From Desulfobulbaceae bacterium (GTDB taxonomy: Bacteria; Desulfobacterota; Desulfobulbia; Desulfobulbales; Desulfurivibrionaceae), in assembly GCA_003557565.1 (NCBI GenBank), contig PWOG01000159.1, positions 1 to 6,009 on the forward strand: a stretch of 6,009 nucleotides of DNA, read 5' to 3'. Both the position numbers and the translations under genes were made by a program. Positions 1-5,769 of this stretch are shown here, one piece after another (position 1 is the stretch's first letter; every line of letters begins with the position of its first letter). A model generated the notes under the pieces. The model worked only from the letters and a program-made list of their open reading frames with translations, was not told where the DNA came from and did not search any database.

Positions 1-2
1 AG

Positions 3-335
3 AGCGGCCCGGCGGACTTGATCTGGCAGGACTGGGAAGAGCACTCCCTCCCCCGGCAGTTCGAGATCCCCCGGATTCTCGGCGAGCTGCGAGACCCCCG
101 GGCCCTGGAGCGCCAGATCGAGATGCTGGAGAGGACTTCCGACTACGGCCTGGCTTTCCAGGTCATCCTGGAACTGAGGAGGGCCGGGACCTCGGCCGCC
201 ATCCCGGCGGTGGAGAAGTGGCTGGAGAGATGGCGTTCGTCGGCCGGCGCCGAGGAGGACCCCCACCGGCGGCGGTCGCTGAACCGGATGGTCCGCTACG
301 CCGAGGGGACCATCCGCGCCCTCCGGCGCCGCTAG
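3..335 (+). CDS. HEAT-like helical repeat protein, 3' part (5' end outside or at window edge)
   Basis: The frame is open from the first bases of the window. A TTG at 18 is the first possible start inside it, but the upstream codons (S-G-P-A-D) fit the same protein, so the gene probably begins outside. About 110 residues are visible. They are rich in Arg, Glu, Leu and Ala and predict amphipathic helices. The pattern ILGELRDPRALERQIEML at about residues 20-37 (counting from the TTG) resembles a HEAT repeat (helix, D-P-R/A turn, helix), and a second unit follows around FQVILELRRAGTSAAIPAV. Such repeats are protein-interaction scaffolds; no catalytic residues are visible. G+C is about 70%, much higher than the LPS genes to the right, and the strand is opposite. 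Its TAG at 333-335 shares the palindrome CTAG with the stop of the convergent minus-strand gene. The specific function is unknown, and the HEAT assignment rests on pattern only. Confidence 0.6.
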   Translation, partial: SGPADLIWQDWEEHSLPRQFEIPRILGELRDPRALERQIEMLERTSDYGLAFQVILELRRAGTSAAIPAVEKWLERWRSSAGAEEDPHRRRSLNRMVRYAEGTIRALRRR

Positions 336-730
336 AGTCCGCTCAGGTCGGGGTCGGCGGCGATCCGCTCGAGCAGGGCGGGGTCGGTGACCTCCCGGAG
401 GTGATCCCGGGCCGCCTCCGTCTCCCCCAGCCGGCGGGCGATCACCGCAACCTTGGCGGAATGATCCTTGGCTGTGAGCAGGGCATCGGGCCGGCTGTGA
501 CGGAGGTGCCGGATCAACCTGGGAATGGTATGCAGCTTGCCGCCACTGTGCAGATCAACCACCTGCACCCCGGCGGGCAATTCATCGGGATACGGAACCT
601 GGCCACCGCGGGTCAGGATTAGCTCCGGCTGTACTCCCAGGGCCAGAAACTCCCGGCAAAGAATGACTATCTTGCGTTCTATCCCGCCCCATGCCTTAAA
701 CGGGGCGAGAATGGCCAGTTTTTTGCTCAT
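332..730 (-). CDS. Truncated GT4 glycosyltransferase N-terminal domain fused to an unrelated helical tail
   Basis: 132 residues. Residues 1-101 are the N-terminal (acceptor-side) Rossmann domain of a GT-B, GT4-family glycosyltransferase. There is a first strand KLAILAPF, then a WGGIER loop (residues 14-19) equivalent to GDGGVEK in the complete paralogue at 4397-5518. RPDALLTAKDHSAKVAVIAR (80-99) aligns with RPNALLAAKDRAGRVALLAR there. The C-terminal donor-sugar domain with the EX7E motif is absent. From about residue 101 the sequence becomes LGETEAARDHLREVTDPALL and ends IAADPDLSGL, which looks like the end of a TPR-type protein. G+C also rises sharply here. The ATG overlaps the ligase stop as ATGA, so translation is probably coupled. 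With no nucleotide-sugar domain it is very unlikely to be an active transferase. The alternative is an artefact of chimeric assembly. Confidence 0.75.
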   Translation of the reverse strand: MSKKLAILAPFKAWGGIERKIVILCREFLALGVQPELILTRGGQVPYPDELPAGVQVVDLHSGGKLHTIPRLIRHLRHSRPDALLTAKDHSAKVAVIARRLGETEAARDHLREVTDPALLERIAADPDLSGL

Positions 731-2103
731 GCCCCACTCTCACTCTGCTTGATCGACATTTGTCGGGCAAAAACACCTGCGCACACCATTCCGAAAATTG
801 GCGTATAAACATGAATCAGGGTGAATCGCTCGAAATTCTGGTTGCCCAGGGCCCAAATTATGGCCATACAGACAAAACCAATAAAATAAAAACCCATAAT
901 GCGCTCCCTTCCGGGAGTTTTTAGCATTTTCCAGGCGTGAATGGTCAATAAAACAAAAAATATCACCACCAGCAAATAACCGGTCAAGCCCAAACGCAAC
1001 AGAAGATCCATATGGGCATTATGAAAAATCGTGGGAATTTTCCCATCCAGCTGAGGAGGCAAATCCGGATACTCGACCTGCAGATAGCGTGGATCGGCCA
1101 GGCCGTATCCAAACAGAGGCTGCTGCAAAAACAGATCCCAGCCAATCACCTGAAGGGCCACCCGAATCCCTACCGAGTCCTGGGGAAGATCCATAAATTC
1201 TCCCTTGCCCAGCGGGATCTTAACCGTTATAGCCACCGATTCGGAGACGCTGGCCCAGCGTTTTTCAAGCTGATCGGAAGTAAGCAACGCCCCGGTTATC
1301 ATAATTATCAGGACCCCAAGAGATGCCGCCAGAACTTTGCCGGCGCGCCCGGCCAAGATTCTTTCCCGTTCGAACACAAGCCAGAGCAACGACACCACAA
1401 CCATGGCAAACAGAAAAGCAACCCAGGCCGACCGAGCTCCCGTGGCTATAAAAGCCGCAACCAAAAAAACCAGGACAAACAGCCACAGGACAATAAAGGC
1501 CCCGCACAACTTCCGGCGGGGTTGCACGGCCTGGAATATCAAGCCGGAGAACAATAACAGACCCATGACCATGGCCCCTATTTTTACCCCTCCCACCAGG
1601 GGATTACCGATGTCGAAACTGTAGCGCCCGCGTCCCATCAAGGCAGAGAAAAAAGTATCCGGGGACATATGCAGCCCCATATACAACAGGGTACCAATAA
1701 ACAGCGCCGCCAGGGCCCCAAGGGCGTGGCGCTGCCAGTTTCCAGTGGCCACCAGTGCCAGGCCAAATACCGTCGCCGGCAGCAAGCCGACCCTGACCCA
1801 GCTATTCATTCCATCCCAATGTTCAGCCCGTAATTCCGGACTTCCCCATAGAATTTCTATGGTGCCCCGCAGCAGTACATAGCCCACAAAAATTGCCGTC
1901 AGCCATAACAACGGTGAGATTTTTAAAGTGTGCCAGTTACGGACCAAAAAAATTAAAGCCACCAGAAGCATGATCAACTGGGAAAATTGCCCAAGAGTGG
2001 TGCTTATGGGGGCCAAAAAAGGCATGGCGTAAACGGAAAAAATCGCCCAGCACCGCAGATTATCTGTGGCGTTAAGCCAAGTGCTGGCAGAATAATCAGT
2101 CAT
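727..2103 (-). CDS. waaL: O-antigen ligase / polymerase family membrane protein (WaaL-like, Wzy_C)
   Basis: 458 residues and about 12 hydrophobic segments (for example near 18-35, 40-56, 66-82, 105-120, 127-144, 170-190, 200-222, 227-245, 257-274, 373-392, 403-419, 430-447). The gap between about 275 and 370 is a large soluble loop, periplasmic in this family. Family landmarks are TGARSAW (221-227, conserved Arg224), Arg314 before the loop end, and HNAHMDLLLRLGLTGY (361-376), which fits the WaaL H[NSQ]X9GXX[GTY] motif with its essential His. Known family role: transfer of undecaprenyl-linked glycan to the lipid A-core at the periplasmic face of the inner membrane. Wzy polymerases share the fold, so ligase rather than polymerase is an inference from the motif and the LPS context. 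The ATG at 2103 is the first in frame after a TAG; no Shine-Dalgarno is evident. Its TGA overlaps the next gene's ATG. Confidence 0.85.
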   Translation of the reverse strand: MTDYSASTWLNATDNLRCWAIFSVYAMPFLAPISTTLGQFSQLIMLLVALIFLVRNWHTLKISPLLWLTAIFVGYVLLRGTIEILWGSPELRAEHWDGMNSWVRVGLLPATVFGLALVATGNWQRHALGALAALFIGTLLYMGLHMSPDTFFSALMGRGRYSFDIGNPLVGGVKIGAMVMGLLLFSGLIFQAVQPRRKLCGAFIVLWLFVLVFLVAAFIATGARSAWVAFLFAMVVVSLLWLVFERERILAGRAGKVLAASLGVLIIMITGALLTSDQLEKRWASVSESVAITVKIPLGKGEFMDLPQDSVGIRVALQVIGWDLFLQQPLFGYGLADPRYLQVEYPDLPPQLDGKIPTIFHNAHMDLLLRLGLTGYLLVVIFFVLLTIHAWKMLKTPGRERIMGFYFIGFVCMAIIWALGNQNFERFTLIHVYTPIFGMVCAGVFARQMSIKQSESGA

Positions 2104-2116
2104 GGGCGTGATCCAT

Positions 2117-2122
2117 ATTATA
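2117..2122 (-). promoter_or_regulatory. Consensus -10 box just upstream of the O-antigen ligase
   Basis: On the minus strand the sequence reads TATAAT, 13 bases before the ligase ATG. The predicted transcript would have only about 6-7 untranslated bases, matching the lack of a Shine-Dalgarno and suggesting near-leaderless initiation. No good -35 lies 16-18 bases upstream (AATGCA or CAATGC), so this is a weak candidate. It sits beside the 3' end of the transposase remnant, so the promoter may derive from IS sequence. Confidence 0.3.
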
Positions 2123-2159
2123 AACTTCTATAAGCACCTGCATTGCTGTCTCATAAATT

Positions 2160-2480
2160 TCAAAACAATGAAAACTGCCCACATTCAACAAATTGTGACT
2201 CAGGCGGTGCAAGTAAAGCCGCTAAATCCCGGCGCTCGAAGAGATTAAGCTGGAGAAGCCGGAGCATCTGCTGCATCGACAGGTTGATCTTGACCTTTAA
2301 TTTCAGGAAGGCCAACAAGAGGTAAAGGCAAAGGTTAAGGGTGATGGCGTCCAAGGGATAAAGCCGATTTTTGAACTTTAAGCGGTGGCCGGGGGCAAAC
2401 TGCCGACAACGCGACATCAGTTTGAGAAATACCGCCCGGCACATGGATGCTGGCCGATTCTCGTTGACCCGAGCCAAGGT
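2160..2480 (-). mobile_element. IS4-family transposase remnant with the catalytic core deleted
   Basis: A minus-strand frame from an ATG at 2579 to TAA at 2160 (139 residues) holds two blocks that I recognise from one IS4-family transposase group. Residues 34-85 run from TLARVNENRP through LSRC-like LMSRCRQFAPGH to KNRLYPLDAITLNLCL, with the first catalytic Asp of the DDE triad at residue 77. Residues 86-121 (YLLLAFLK, then SMQQMLRLLQLNLFERRDLA) are the family's C-terminal signature. In intact relatives roughly 200 residues lie between these blocks, including the second Asp and the Glu. Here they are joined in frame. The usual N-terminal part before TLARVNE is also missing. Not functional. 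I could not identify terminal inverted repeats or a target duplication. The rest of 2104-2539 shows no other gene. Confidence 0.75.
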
Positions 2481-2539
2481 GACACAGGAGCAATAAAAAA
2501 TTATGAGGCAGCGGTGAATCACCTGAAAATTCCATGGGT

Positions 2540-3265
2540 TTAAAAGTGATAACCAAAAGCCTCGATTTCTCGCCAGCATAGACGCTCGATAAGTTCCCGG
2601 TCATCCTGGCTTAATACTTCGTTATAAGGGAGCCGGCTCTGGCGGAAATTGCCTTTAGCTCGCTGCGCCGGCAGGCTGATATCGCCTTTGATGCCCAATT
2701 CGGTGCGCAATTGCTCTAGTTCTTCCTTAAGGTTTTCATAACGCAGCACTCGATCGACAGCAATTTCGTTATTGATGGTGTAATGGTGCCAGTTGCTCAA
2801 GAAGTGTGGTTTGTAACGTTTAAGCCATTGCAGGTACTCGCTCAAACCGGGAAAATTGCTGCGTCCCTTGACTTCCCAGCGGTATTTTTGCCACCAGTAG
2901 CGGGAAATAGCGCGATCCCAAGGGTTTCGTTCTACGGTAAAACGGTAGTAAGTCGACCAGATGTTTTCCCCGGCCATATGACGGACTTCCTGGGCAGTGC
3001 AGTGTTGTCCATACCTGGCACGCTGACCTCGCAGGATTAAACGACGCCACTCTTTAAACCCACGGTGTTCACCAACAGGTTTAAAATAGTTGCAGGGGCC
3101 TGTGCCGCCCTCTTTTTTTCGTATATCTTCCTCGCCAAGATGGGCAGACAGAGGGGTAATTATATCTTCTGGCCCGCATACCCGAGACAGCCCGATCTCC
3201 AGGCTGCTGCCAGCGGTTTTCCGGGTCTTTATAAAAATAAAACGGTGACGGTGGCAGATAATCAA
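2540..3265 (-). CDS. PAPS-dependent carbohydrate sulfotransferase
   Basis: 241 residues, complete. RFIFIKTRKTAGSSLE (8-23) is the 5'-phosphosulfate-binding loop of sulfotransferases, directly after the first beta strand. RFTVERNPWDRAISRY (108-123) holds the 3'-phosphate-binding Arg and Ser (R113...S121). VDRVLRYENLKEEL (170-183) and the ending WREIEAFGYHF are typical of bacterial Sulfotransfer_2-like enzymes; the paralogue ends QRDIELLDYSF. Expected reaction: transfer of sulfate from PAPS to a sugar hydroxyl, in the cytosol on a precursor glycan. The acceptor is unknown; an LPS core or O-chain residue is inferred from neighbours. The start is TTG at 3265, required because the PAPS loop begins only ten residues later and no ATG or GTG lies between it and the upstream in-frame TGA. 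AAGGA sits 12 bases before it, a slightly long spacing. Confidence 0.85.
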   Translation of the reverse strand: MIICHRHRFIFIKTRKTAGSSLEIGLSRVCGPEDIITPLSAHLGEEDIRKKEGGTGPCNYFKPVGEHRGFKEWRRLILRGQRARYGQHCTAQEVRHMAGENIWSTYYRFTVERNPWDRAISRYWWQKYRWEVKGRSNFPGLSEYLQWLKRYKPHFLSNWHHYTINNEIAVDRVLRYENLKEELEQLRTELGIKGDISLPAQRAKGNFRQSRLPYNEVLSQDDRELIERLCWREIEAFGYHF

Positions 3266-3277
3266 TGGTGATCGCGT

Positions 3278-3282
3278 TCCTT
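3278..3282 (-). promoter_or_regulatory. Ribosome binding site candidate for the TTG-started sulfotransferase
   Basis: The minus strand reads AAGGA, followed by 12 bases and then TTG at 3265. The spacing is longer than the usual 5-9 bases, but no better site exists, so it supports the TTG start only moderately. Confidence 0.4.
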
Positions 3283-3355
3283 GGCAGTATTTGTGTCCAG
3301 GCTGGAGTCAGTTGCAGATAAAGGTTCAAGCAGCAAGGGGATTTATGAAGCACTT

Positions 3356-3384
3356 CTTCTATCAACTGTCATCTGGGTTGTCAA
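3356..3384 (-). promoter_or_regulatory. Sigma70-type promoter candidate upstream of the sulfotransferase at 2540-3265
   Basis: On the minus strand a perfect TTGACA (3384-3379) is followed by 17 bases and TAGAAG (3361-3356, four of six matches to TATAAT). Transcription would start near 3349 and leave a leader of about 85 bases before the TTG at 3265. It lies in the debris of the broken glycosyltransferase, where an upstream transcript could have been interrupted. This is a sequence match only. Confidence 0.42.
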
Positions 3385-3386
3385 CC
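3376..3386. promoter_or_regulatory. Perfect 11-bp dyad overlapping the -35 box
   Basis: GGTTGTCAACC is a perfect inverted repeat (GGTTG / CAACC around one central base) and contains the TTGACA of the promoter candidate. This position would suit a repressor operator. A dyad this short can arise by chance, and no regulator is encoded in the window. Confidence 0.2.
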
Positions 3387-3665
3387 TGAAATCGGTGTAA
3401 TGTTGGCGGCAGAGGCGCAGAATTGGGGCGAAATTTCCAGAAAATCCGCGACAGCCGGTGGCTCCTGGATGACCATAATCGCGGAGCCATGTCCTCCGCA
3501 GATCCCCCTCTTGAGACCGGATGACAGTAGCCGCCGGCAAAGGGCTAGCAGCAGCGCCAAGACAGGCGGTTTTGCCAGATTCGGGAACCGGTTCTGCACC
3601 ATCCGATCAACGCCGCTGTGGCCAGAAGTTGCAAACAGCAATGCCCAAGGCCGGCCCATCATCAT
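3381..3665 (-). pseudogene. Broken GT4 glycosyltransferase, N-terminal fragment
   Basis: Eight bases after the sulfotransferase stop (3673) three consecutive ATG codons (3665, 3662, 3659) open a frame ending at TGA 3381. Its first part, GRPWALLFATSGHSGVDRMV, is the N-terminal strand and glycine-rich loop of GT4 glycosyltransferases (GHSGVDR corresponds to GDGGVEK in the intact enzyme at 4397-5518). Recognisable similarity fades after about residue 32 (FPNLAK). The remaining residues, rich in Leu, Cys and Arg, match no domain I know, and no other minus frame continues the family. Everything after the first strand region, including the donor domain and EX7E motif, is missing. Together with the leader of the next gene, the gene-free stretch 3266-3672 holds only this debris and the promoter candidate. 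A short novel protein is possible but less likely. Confidence 0.6.
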
Positions 3666-3672
3666 GGGCCGC

Positions 3673-4329
3673 TTAGAAGGAATAATCAAGCAGTTCAATA
3701 TCGCGCTGGTAATGTTGGGCCACCAGAGCCGCCGTTTCATCAGTATAATATTGCCGATAAGGCTTACGGTTCACCGCTTTGCGTTCGTGGGGCAAACTGG
3801 GACAGTGAATGCCAATGCGCCGGCAGATTTCTTGAAAATCAGGCAGCAGACTTTCATATCGGCCAATGAAGTCGACAATGATCTCTCCGTTTAGGTCAAC
3901 CAGGTATTCCCACTGCCGCTCCGCGGAAATATCGAGCATGTAATTATACTCTCGATGGGGATCAAACTTCAGGTGCAAAAACTCATCAAAAGTGTCCACC
4001 CCGGCCAGCACCTCCGGCTTCTCCCGCTTGATATGATGAAAGGAGCTGACCTGAAGATCCCAAGGATTGCGCACAATGACGAATTTAAACAAATTATTGA
4101 ACACTTCCGCCGGCAGCATCTCCTTGGCGGCGATGGTTTTGGCGTGACGGGGAAATTTCACCCCGAGCTTATGGCGCGGCCTGGTCATCTGGCTGAACAG
4201 GCTGCAAAGGAGCAGCGGCAGGGTATAGGCACGCGACCAGCGGTAAGGGCGCAGGGCGGCCCGCACACTGGTCCCGCCGGTTTTGGCGATATGAACAAAG
4301 AGGAAATTATGGGAGTAAGATATCAGCAT
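3673..4329 (-). CDS. PAPS-dependent carbohydrate sulfotransferase
   Basis: 218 residues. The start chosen is ATG 4329, which gives MLISYSHNFLFVHIAKTGGT, where the first strand leads straight into the PAPS 5'-phosphosulfate loop KTGGTS (16-21), the usual layout in this family. The frame is open further upstream to 4629, but that part overlaps the glycosyltransferase in another frame and is not protein-like. KFVIVRNPWDLQVSSFHH (82-99) is the 3'-phosphate site with Arg87 and Ser95/Ser96. HAKTIAAKEMLP (62-73) and IVDFIGRYESLLPDF (151-165) are further family landmarks. Expected to sulfate a sugar hydroxyl on a precursor glycan in the cytosol. It is clearly related to, but diverged from, the sulfotransferase at 2540-3265, so the two probably modify different positions or acceptors. 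No strong Shine-Dalgarno precedes it; see the mini-ORF at 4323-4400. Confidence 0.85.
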   Translation of the reverse strand: MLISYSHNFLFVHIAKTGGTSVRAALRPYRWSRAYTLPLLLCSLFSQMTRPRHKLGVKFPRHAKTIAAKEMLPAEVFNNLFKFVIVRNPWDLQVSSFHHIKREKPEVLAGVDTFDEFLHLKFDPHREYNYMLDISAERQWEYLVDLNGEIIVDFIGRYESLLPDFQEICRRIGIHCPSLPHERKAVNRKPYRQYYTDETAALVAQHYQRDIELLDYSF

Positions 4330-4400
4330 GTCTTTGATAGCCCGTACAGGTTTTCCAGCCGCAGGCGGCGCCACGAGGCGCGACCCCGCCGTCGGGTCAT
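4323..4400 (-). CDS. 25-codon bridging mini-ORF between glycosyltransferase and sulfotransferase
   Basis: An ATG at 4400 overlaps the glycosyltransferase TGA (4399-4397) as ATGA. The frame encodes 25 mostly basic residues (MTRRRGRASWRRLRLENLYG, then LSKTC) and ends at TGA 4325-4323, overlapping the first codons of the sulfotransferase (ATGCTGA). This arrangement could carry ribosomes from one gene to the next, since the sulfotransferase lacks a clear Shine-Dalgarno. The peptide matches nothing I recognise. It may be incidental, as it lies in the 67-base gap between two operon genes. Confidence 0.25.
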   Translation of the reverse strand: MTRRRGRASWRRLRLENLYGLSKTC

Positions 4401-5518
4401 GGTTGCCCGGCAGCCGAAGTTTTAATGCCCAGCTCATCCAGGTATGCCCGGCTGCTGGCTTCAATGGTGTAGTCGGCAACAGCTTCCGGCAAGGCGGTTC
4501 TATCCGGCGGCTCGGCAAGGACTTGCGCCATGGCCCTGGCCAGGGATTCCGGATCATTGACCGGCACCAGCGGCCCGTATTTGCCGTCCTGCAGAATCTG
4601 TCGCGGGCCGCTGTTGCAATCGGTGGCAACCACAGGCGTTCCCAGCGCCAGCGCCTCCTTTAAAACGTTGGGTGATCCCTCAAAATGAGAGGAAAGTACG
4701 AAAAGATCGGCCCGAGCCATCCAGGAATAAGGATTATGGACAAAACCGGGGAGGCGAACGGAATCGGCAAGGTCTAACCGTACGATTTCTTCTTCCAGTT
4801 TTTGCCGGTCCGGCCCTTCTCCCATAATTAATAACCGGCAGGGCAGCTGTCGCCGAAGCAGGGCAAAGGCCTGGAGCAGGTCGATAAATCCTTTCTGGCG
4901 AGTCAGCCTTCCTGCGGCGATGATGACCGGATGACCGGCTTTATCGGTAAGCCATTGGTCCTCCGGTGTTTCCGCCGCCAGCCGGGGCAGGTCAGGGGTT
5001 ACCGTAGGGTTGGCGACCACTTTGATCCGCGAGCGGGGCAGGCCGGCAACTTGAGCAAGATCATCGGCAACCCCGTCGGACACCACGATTATGCCATCCG
5101 CCCACGGATAAAGCCAGCGGATGGGATAATAACGCAATGCCTTGGTCAGTCGCGACTTCCCTTCCAGGGACTGACTCAAATGCATACCCAGGCGCAGCAC
5201 CACCCGTGTCGGCACCCCGGCCAGCCATCGCGCCAGGAGCGCTACCCGCCCGGCCCGATCTTTGGCGGCCAACAAGGCATTAGGACGCTCACGCCAAAGG
5301 TACATGACAAGCCTGGGCAAGCTCAACATCGAGGTCCGGGCATTCAGTTTAATGATCCGGACTCCGGACGGAATGGCCTTGACATGACCGCCCCCGGCCT
5401 TGATGAGGATCATATCAACCGCTACACCTTCGGCAAGAAAACCTGCGGCCAGGTTGTTGACCATCTTTTCTACCCCGCCATCACCGGAGTATGATATGAA
5501 AATGGCAATCTTGGGCAA
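4397..5518 (-). CDS. GT4-family (GT-B fold) glycosyltransferase, complete
   Basis: 373 residues, normal length for GT4. The N-terminal domain starts PKIAIFISYSGDGGVEKMVN, where the GGVEK loop follows the first strand. The C-terminal domain has VIIAAGRLTRQKGFIDLLQA (198-217), LLIMGEGPDRQKLE (229-242), RLPGFVHNPYSWMARADLFV (255-274) and FEGSPNVLKEALALGTPVVA (279-298) with the EX7E pair Glu280/Glu288 that contacts the nucleotide sugar. A retaining cytosolic enzyme adding one sugar to a core or O-unit precursor is expected; donor and acceptor cannot be read from the sequence. The start is TTG 5518: an in-frame TGA lies three codons upstream and the first strand would be lost with any later start. 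AGG lies just before the TTG, so initiation may be weak. Its N-terminal half is paralogous to the truncated copy at 332-730. Confidence 0.9.
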   Translation of the reverse strand: MPKIAIFISYSGDGGVEKMVNNLAAGFLAEGVAVDMILIKAGGGHVKAIPSGVRIIKLNARTSMLSLPRLVMYLWRERPNALLAAKDRAGRVALLARWLAGVPTRVVLRLGMHLSQSLEGKSRLTKALRYYPIRWLYPWADGIIVVSDGVADDLAQVAGLPRSRIKVVANPTVTPDLPRLAAETPEDQWLTDKAGHPVIIAAGRLTRQKGFIDLLQAFALLRRQLPCRLLIMGEGPDRQKLEEEIVRLDLADSVRLPGFVHNPYSWMARADLFVLSSHFEGSPNVLKEALALGTPVVATDCNSGPRQILQDGKYGPLVPVNDPESLARAMAQVLAEPPDRTALPEAVADYTIEASSRAYLDELGIKTSAAGQP

Positions 5519-5613
5519 ACCTGATCACACCATTGCAGTTATCATTATGATCGCAGCTGTCAGCACGCCGCCAAAACCCAGCTTTTTAACCGAAAACCGC
5601 CCGCAAGGCAATA

Positions 5614-5619
5614 ATTATA
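5614..5619 (-). promoter_or_regulatory. -10-like box upstream of the glycosyltransferase
   Basis: The minus strand reads TATAAT, about 95 bases before the TTG at 5518. No convincing -35 is found at 16-18 bases (CCGTTA at 17). It lies downstream of the terminator-like hairpin, so an independent start here would make sense, but the support is one hexamer. Confidence 0.22.
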
Positions 5620-5732
5620 CCGTGGCGTTCAAGCGGTAACGGCGGCAGTGGGGCAAGCGGCGGAAAAATTAATGGACCGCCATTTAAGGACCAATTCCCG
5701 CTTTCGGGCACCTTTTTCCACCCGCTCCGGCC

Positions 5733-5769
5733 AAAAGCTGCCGACTACTTACCGCCTCCGGGCAGTTTT
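5733..5769 (-). terminator. Weak terminator-like hairpin after kdkA
   Basis: On the minus strand AAAACTGCC pairs with GGCAG(C)TTTT around an 18-base loop, with one bulged C and the paired T run serving as a short U tail. It begins about 20 bases after the kdkA stop. The loop is large and the tail short, so efficiency is doubtful. Confidence 0.3.

Noticed and set aside
218..622. 134-codon plus-strand open frame overlapping both left-end genes
   Set aside because: It is Pro/Gly-rich, crosses the G+C junction and overlaps better-supported frames on both strands.
1012..1557. 181-codon plus-strand open frame inside the ligase gene
   Set aside because: It is antisense to a well-supported membrane protein; its product is rich in Lys, Arg, Gln and Asn with no domain, as expected from the complement of hydrophobic codons.
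2335..2604. 89-codon minus frame in the IS remnant region
   Set aside because: An alternative frame of the transposase remnant; the matching motifs lie in the other frame.
3400..3894. 164-codon plus-strand open frame across the broken glycosyltransferase and sulfotransferase 3' end
   Set aside because: Antisense to the sulfotransferase C-terminus; no motif and no Shine-Dalgarno support.
3955..4425. 156-codon plus-strand open frame opposite the sulfotransferase
   Set aside because: Antisense shadow of a gene with clear PAPS-binding motifs.
4330..4629. N-terminal extension of the sulfotransferase at 3673-4329 by 100 residues
   Set aside because: It overlaps the glycosyltransferase C-terminus in another frame, is low in structure, and would put the PAPS loop far from the N-terminus, unlike the family.
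4931..5494. 187-codon plus-strand open frame inside the glycosyltransferase
   Set aside because: Shadow of the GT4 gene; composition is atypical and no fold is recognisable.
5697..5708. CCCG-CTTT-CGGG hairpin in the kdkA spacer as a plus-strand terminator
   Set aside because: Only a four-base stem, and no plus-strand gene ends upstream.
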